From DUPH01 sp035449085 (GTDB taxonomy: Bacteria > Verrucomicrobiota > Kiritimatiellia > RFP12 > UBA1067): a DNA stretch of 55,076 nucleotides. The stretch spans positions 1 through 55,076 of the forward strand of contig DAOTKE010000003.1 in assembly GCA_035449085.1 (NCBI GenBank). Reading direction: 5' to 3'. A program made the translations under genes and the position numbers. Shown here piece by piece: positions 51,478 through 55,076 of the stretch. A model generated the notes under the pieces. It was given only the letters and a program-made list of their open reading frames with translations, searched no databases and was not told where the DNA came from. Numbering within the stretch: position 1 is the first letter of the stretch; the number at the start of each line of letters is the position of its first letter.

Positions 51478-53919
51478 TCACTCACCACTTGATAACCGCC
51501 ATTCCAAAATACCGCCGGAGAACTCCGGCTTTAACTGCGCCTCAATCCGTATGGCCATCGCCATCACGGCATCAAATGTCACAGCATTAAATTTGTCTTT
51601 TTCTGTACCATATCCGGAGGCATTCGGCACCGGCTGCCAGACACTGCCGTCGTAATAGGTCAATCGCCACGATTGCGGCACCCGGCACCGGCCGACCCCC
51701 TCGTCATCAAACCAATAGACTTCAACCGCCGCCACTTTCTCCGGCTTGCTGAAATGATACTGGATCCACTCCGCGCTACCTGTGCGAGGCCACCAGGTGA
51801 AACGCGGCAAACCGAAATCACCTGACTTTGAGGGAATAACCTGGTCGTTGACTGCCGCCGTTGTATCGCTGCTGTACGTATGCGAGGCTGTGGTGCGCGC
51901 ACGTCCGGACAACGTCGGATACGGCAACGGCGTGGCATGGGCCTCGGTCTCGGGGAGCCAGACCGCCATCGGATTCGCCCCCCGATGGCACCAGACCGCA
52001 TACGGAATAGCGGTCAGCACCGTGTGACGAGTGTCCACGCGGCCTTGCTTGTCCCGGAACAGGGCTTTGCCCGTGCCGCGCAAAACGGTGATACCGCCCA
52101 ACGCTTCCGGTCGGCGTTCCGGTGTCAACGTCGCATCAGGCGGCAACACGATTTGACTCACGCCGTCCGCGTGGTCAGCCCCTTCCAAACAATACACCAA
52201 CGGGCCGCGTTCCAACGCCACACGCCCGCTGTTCGTCCGCACTTTCTCGTGTGCCGCGACGCGGCACACCGGCATCGGCAGGACCAGTTCCACAAGGTCA
52301 CCGCGTGACCAGGTGCGTGAGATGCCGGCGAAACCTTTGTCCACTTTGTATGCGACAACCTGCCCATTCACACGAAGTACCGGATCAGGCGGCAGAGTGC
52401 CGGTCAACCGGTACAGATCGGTCGGAACTGGCTTGCCCCGCGCCCAACCCGGCACGCGCAACTTCATTTCCCAGTCACCCGATCCCTCAAGCACCTCGAC
52501 ACGGATAGTGCCATCCCATGGGTACTCGGTCGTTTGACGCAACTTGACCGACTCCCCTTCCAGGGCTATGTCTGCCGTACCGGGGAGATATAATCCGATC
52601 AAGATTGTATGTCCCTGCGTGGCGTAGGCAAAGCCCGGAACGGAGGGGATGAACCGCACGATGTTGACAGGACAACAGGCGCATCCTGTCCAAGGGAACC
52701 GCGTGTTGTGTCCTTTATTAAACAGGCGGACGCCGTCTGATTCCAGCGGATTGACATAGAAGAAACGGTCACCGCTCAACGAAACACCGGCCAAGACGCC
52801 ATTGTAGATTGTTCTTTCCAACACATCCAGATACTTGCCGTCGCCGGTCAGCAAAAACAGCCTGTGGTTCCACAAGGCATTTGCGATAGCCGCGCAGGTT
52901 TCGTTGTACGATTCCGCATTCGGCAACTCATACGCCTCGCCCATTGCTTCGCCACCATGCCGGGCCCCCAGACCACCCGTAATCGCCATTTTCCGGCCCG
53001 CCATATCCTCCCACATCGCGGCAACCGCATTCCTGTAGGCCGTGTCGCCCAACAGTGCAGCGATATCGGTCATGCCGCTCAACATGTAGGCTGAACGCAC
53101 CGCATGCCCAACGATCTCCCTCTGCTCAACCACCGGCTTGTGATTGGCGTATTGCGGCGTAATGATCCCCTTCCCGCGCCCCCGACACTCCAGAATATAA
53201 CGCGCGAGATCCAGATATGTCCGCTTGCCGGTCACCCGGTACAACTTCACCAGTGCAAGTTCGATCTCCTGATGGCCGGAGGGAATATCCAGTTTTCCGG
53301 GGCCCCAGACCGAAGCCACAAGATCCGCACTCTTGATCGCCACGTCGAGTAGCGTACGTTTACCGGTCGCCTGATAATGCGCAACCGCCGCCTCATACAG
53401 ATGGCCGACGTTATACAGCTCGTGGCTGTCGCCGTAGTTCCCCTTTAACCCGCCGCAGTCATTCAGCCACCGTTTCGGGCTGGCGATCCCTGGCGGGTTG
53501 TCGGGATGGATGGTACGCGCCGTATACAGATACCCGTCCGGTTCCTGCGCGGCTGCGATTTTGGCGATCAAGGCGTCCAGATACGCGTCCAGCTTCGGAT
53601 CCGGCGCCAGAGCGAGACAATAGGCGGCACCCTCAATCACTTTGTAAACATCCGAATCGTCAAACGGCGTCCCGCGGAACTTCCCCGGCATCAAACGACC
53701 GGCTTTCGCAAAGTTATCGATGCGTCCTGTCTCCTCACATTTATTGAACGCATACCAGACGGTCACGGCATGGTTGGTCTCAAGCCGATCCCGCCAGAAA
53801 CCGGCCCCCAGCCGGACCGTCGTGAACGGCAACGGACGCACCGGATAATCCTTCCCGCCTTGCGCCCGGGCAACCCAAGCCAACAGAACCAGCCACACAC
53901 CCCATTTCACATTTTTCAT
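51478..53919 (-). CDS. beta-L-arabinofuranosidase, GH127
   Basis: Retaining, zinc-dependent enzyme that releases beta-L-arabinofuranose from plant arabino-glycans such as hydroxyproline-linked arabinan. 813 residues with signal MKNVKWGVWLVLLAWVARAQ. The (alpha/alpha)6 barrel has NDCGGLKGNYGDSHELYNVG and HLYEAAVAHYQATGK. Putative zinc ligands E324, C342, C415 and C416 (in ESYNETCAAIANALW and GCACCPVN) match E322, C340, C417, C418 of HypBA1 in spacing, and the CC pair includes the nucleophile. The C-terminal ~160 residues (SAEWIQYHFSKPEKVAAVEV) form a discoidin-like binding domain. It is the first gene of a leftward run with the LamG protein. Its leader holds two inverted repeats. Confidence 0.92.
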   Translation of the reverse strand: MKNVKWGVWLVLLAWVARAQGGKDYPVRPLPFTTVRLGAGFWRDRLETNHAVTVWYAFNKCEETGRIDNFAKAGRLMPGKFRGTPFDDSDVYKVIEGAAYCLALAPDPKLDAYLDALIAKIAAAQEPDGYLYTARTIHPDNPPGIASPKRWLNDCGGLKGNYGDSHELYNVGHLYEAAVAHYQATGKRTLLDVAIKSADLVASVWGPGKLDIPSGHQEIELALVKLYRVTGKRTYLDLARYILECRGRGKGIITPQYANHKPVVEQREIVGHAVRSAYMLSGMTDIAALLGDTAYRNAVAAMWEDMAGRKMAITGGLGARHGGEAMGEAYELPNAESYNETCAAIANALWNHRLFLLTGDGKYLDVLERTIYNGVLAGVSLSGDRFFYVNPLESDGVRLFNKGHNTRFPWTGCACCPVNIVRFIPSVPGFAYATQGHTILIGLYLPGTADIALEGESVKLRQTTEYPWDGTIRVEVLEGSGDWEMKLRVPGWARGKPVPTDLYRLTGTLPPDPVLRVNGQVVAYKVDKGFAGISRTWSRGDLVELVLPMPVCRVAAHEKVRTNSGRVALERGPLVYCLEGADHADGVSQIVLPPDATLTPERRPEALGGITVLRGTGKALFRDKQGRVDTRHTVLTAIPYAVWCHRGANPMAVWLPETEAHATPLPYPTLSGRARTTASHTYSSDTTAAVNDQVIPSKSGDFGLPRFTWWPRTGSAEWIQYHFSKPEKVAAVEVYWFDDEGVGRCRVPQSWRLTYYDGSVWQPVPNASGYGTEKDKFNAVTFDAVMAMAIRIEAQLKPEFSGGILEWRLSSGE

Positions 53920-53990
53920 GACGATTCCCCTTGCATGCCCGTTACTGTATCCAAGAACGCGAGAATCGTCATGTCACATAATCATGTGAC
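53918..53990 (-). promoter_or_regulatory. inverted repeats in the GH127 leader
   Basis: Two palindromes lie upstream of GH127. GTCACAT-AATC-ATGTGAC (53973-53990) is a perfect 7-bp inverted repeat, a likely operator. Next to it, ATGACGATTC (53918-53927) and GAATCGTCAT (53963-53972) are perfectly complementary and enclose the ribosome site, with the GH127 start codon in one arm; as RNA they could hide the start. Roles are inferred. Confidence 0.55.
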
Positions 53991-53995
53991 CGCTT

Positions 53996-54691
53996 TTACA
54001 CGTTACCACGTCCTTGAAAAATCCTGACGGCTTCGATACGGCTGTGCACGTGAAGCTTCTCGTAGATACGCTTGATGTGCGTGCAGATTGTGTTGACGGA
54101 GATACTCAGGATTTCAGCAATCTGCTTGTAGGCATGTCCCTCTGCCAGCAGCTTGACGATTTCCGCCTCACGCGGCGACAGCCCCTGCATCCCTGTCATC
54201 TCGCCCTTGCCACTCGCTGACGACTGCTGAAAAAATTCGACCAGTTTTCTGGCCACACTCCCGGAGATCGGCGATCCCCCCTGGTGTGCCTCACGAATCG
54301 CCTCCCGCAAACGAGCTGACTCGACCCGCTTGACCAGATAGCCGAATGCGCCGGCGGCCAATGAACGGAACACGTCATCATCATCTTCGTACGCCGTCAA
54401 CATCACGGCCTTGGCCGATGGCAGGATCTCGCGAAGCCGACTCACGCACTCGACGCCGTTCATCCCCGGCAGACGGATATCCATCAGCACGACATCAGGC
54501 CTGTCCTGCAAAACGCCCTTCAAAGCCGCCTCGCCGCTGCAGTACCCTGCGACAAAACGCATTCCGGGGCTCCGATTCAGGAACGCGCCCAGCGTTTGCC
54601 GCAACTGTTCGTCATCTTCCACGACGGCGACCCGGATGGGCATCTCAGCGACAACGCCTTTACTTTGCGTCACTTCAGTGGAAGTCTTCAT
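53996..54691 (-). CDS. NarL/LuxR-family response regulator
   Basis: 231 residues. The receiver domain has VAVVEDDEQLRQTL (acidic pocket), the phospho-acceptor D71 in VVLMDIRLPGMNG, the switch T in VMLTAYEDDDDV and the conserved Lys in FGYLVKRV. The C-terminal LuxR helix-turn-helix is LSPREAEIVKLLAEGHAYKQ then IAEILSISVNTICTHIKRIY. It overlaps the kinase gene by ATGA, a matched two-component pair. It lies directly upstream of the GH127 run, which it might control, with the palindrome at 53973 a possible site. The ATG at 54643 (MPIRVAVV) is an alternative start. Confidence 0.93.
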   Translation of the reverse strand: MKTSTEVTQSKGVVAEMPIRVAVVEDDEQLRQTLGAFLNRSPGMRFVAGYCSGEAALKGVLQDRPDVVLMDIRLPGMNGVECVSRLREILPSAKAVMLTAYEDDDDVFRSLAAGAFGYLVKRVESARLREAIREAHQGGSPISGSVARKLVEFFQQSSASGKGEMTGMQGLSPREAEIVKLLAEGHAYKQIAEILSISVNTICTHIKRIYEKLHVHSRIEAVRIFQGRGNV

Positions 54692-55076
54692 TCCCGCACC
54701 TCCTTGTCCACCGGCATTTCAAAGACGAGACAGGTCCCGTTTGCACGCTTGCTCTGCATGAACATCTGACCTCTGGCCGCCTTCATGCGCTCCTGCATAT
54801 TGCGGATGCCCTCGCCAACTTCGCCGATCTCGTCCAGATCGAATCCCTGGCCATCATCCGTTACTTCTACGCGCAAACAGCCGCCCCTGAGCATGACATT
54901 GATGGTCACTTGACGGGCACTGGCATGTTTGAGCACGTTGTTGAGCCCTTCTTTGACGGCCAGAAACATCTGGTGCCTGCAACGCGGGTGAAGCGGCATG
55001 TCCGGCAGATCATTCGGCAAATAGCAGAGGCATCTCACCTCCGTCTTAGCGAAAAATTCCTCAGCGTATTTGCACA
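54688..55076 (-). CDS. sensor histidine kinase, C-terminal part (runs off window)
   Basis: The visible 129 residues are the ATPase end of a NarX/LiaS-type kinase: FLAVKEGLNNVLKHASARQV (N box), VEVTDDGQGFD (D/G1 box) and GEGIRNMQERM (G2 box). The reading frame stays open to the window edge (CKYAEEFFAKTEVRC...), so the dimerisation (HisKA_3) and sensor parts lie outside. It pairs with the response regulator through an ATGA overlap. Confidence 0.92.
   Translation of the reverse strand, partial: CKYAEEFFAKTEVRCLCYLPNDLPDMPLHPRCRHQMFLAVKEGLNNVLKHASARQVTINVMLRGGCLRVEVTDDGQGFDLDEIGEVGEGIRNMQERMKAARGQMFMQSKRANGTCLVFEMPVDKEVRE

Noticed and set aside
53973..53990. CRP-type operator
   Set aside because: CRP sites read TGTGA-N6-TCACA; here the arms are in the opposite order (TCACA...TGTGA), so I list it only as an unassigned palindrome.

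Overview
The window is GC-rich and comes from a Gram-negative chromosome: it has a TonB-dependent outer-membrane receptor, lipoproteins and many twin-arginine (Tat) signals. Rhamnosidases and HexNAc glycosidases, many Tat-exported Gfo/Idh/MocA oxidoreductases paired with sugar-isomerase-like TIM barrels, a LamG/PATR surface protein and plentiful intergenic inverted repeats suggest a glycan-degrading member of the PVC group (Kiritimatiellota or Lentisphaerota-like). That placement is inference; no rRNA or marker set is present to fix it.

Layout. 1-1.2 kb: remains of insertion sequences (ISAs1-like and IS110-like pieces). 1.3-4.0 kb: a secreted GH78 alpha-L-rhamnosidase. 4.2-14.9 kb: a divergent glycan locus. 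Leftward run GH20, a GH89-like enzyme and a Tat-type FAD oxidoreductase; rightward run a Tat Gfo/Idh oxidoreductase, a GH123/DUF4091 enzyme and a zinc phospholipase C-like protein fused to an NPCBM domain. Three of these families act on N-acetylhexosamines. 14.9-17.9 kb: gltS (leftward) and the overlapping pair tlyA-nadK. 18.1-20.9 kb: a second GH78, a lipoprotein, with a clear terminator. 21.0-23.1 kb: two Dpp/Opp-type ATPases without permeases, then a decayed GH2 fragment.

23.4-39.7 kb holds the most interesting system. An AraC-type regulator precedes a long rightward cluster. Its first five enzymes carry Tat signals (two xylose-isomerase-like TIM barrels and three Gfo/Idh/MocA oxidoreductases). 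An MFS transporter follows, then enzymes without signals: a PfkB kinase, IolB, an FGGY kinase, a GlcD-like flavoprotein, an Fe-S protein, an L-fucose-isomerase-like protein and ThuA. Gene order therefore follows periplasm, membrane, cytoplasm. My reading is a periplasmic oxidise-and-cleave route of the 3-keto-glycoside type feeding an inositol/sugar-acid-like cytoplasmic route; the substrate is unknown.

39.7-42.2 kb: a patchwork of gene remnants and a zeta-toxin-like kinase with a small overlapping partner gene, bracketed by a 693-bp nearly perfect direct repeat of thuA. 42.5-47.7 kb: a cobalamin riboswitch and the B12 uptake operon btuBFCD. 47.7-54 kb (leftward): GH127 beta-L-arabinofuranosidase, a LamG/PATR surface protein and a 3-methyladenine DNA glycosylase. 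54.0 kb to the end: a NarL-type response regulator and the C-terminal part of its sensor kinase, which runs off the window.

Several families of intergenic inverted or tandem repeats are scattered through the window; one has been absorbed into the start of the FGGY kinase gene and one lies in the btuB-btuF junction.
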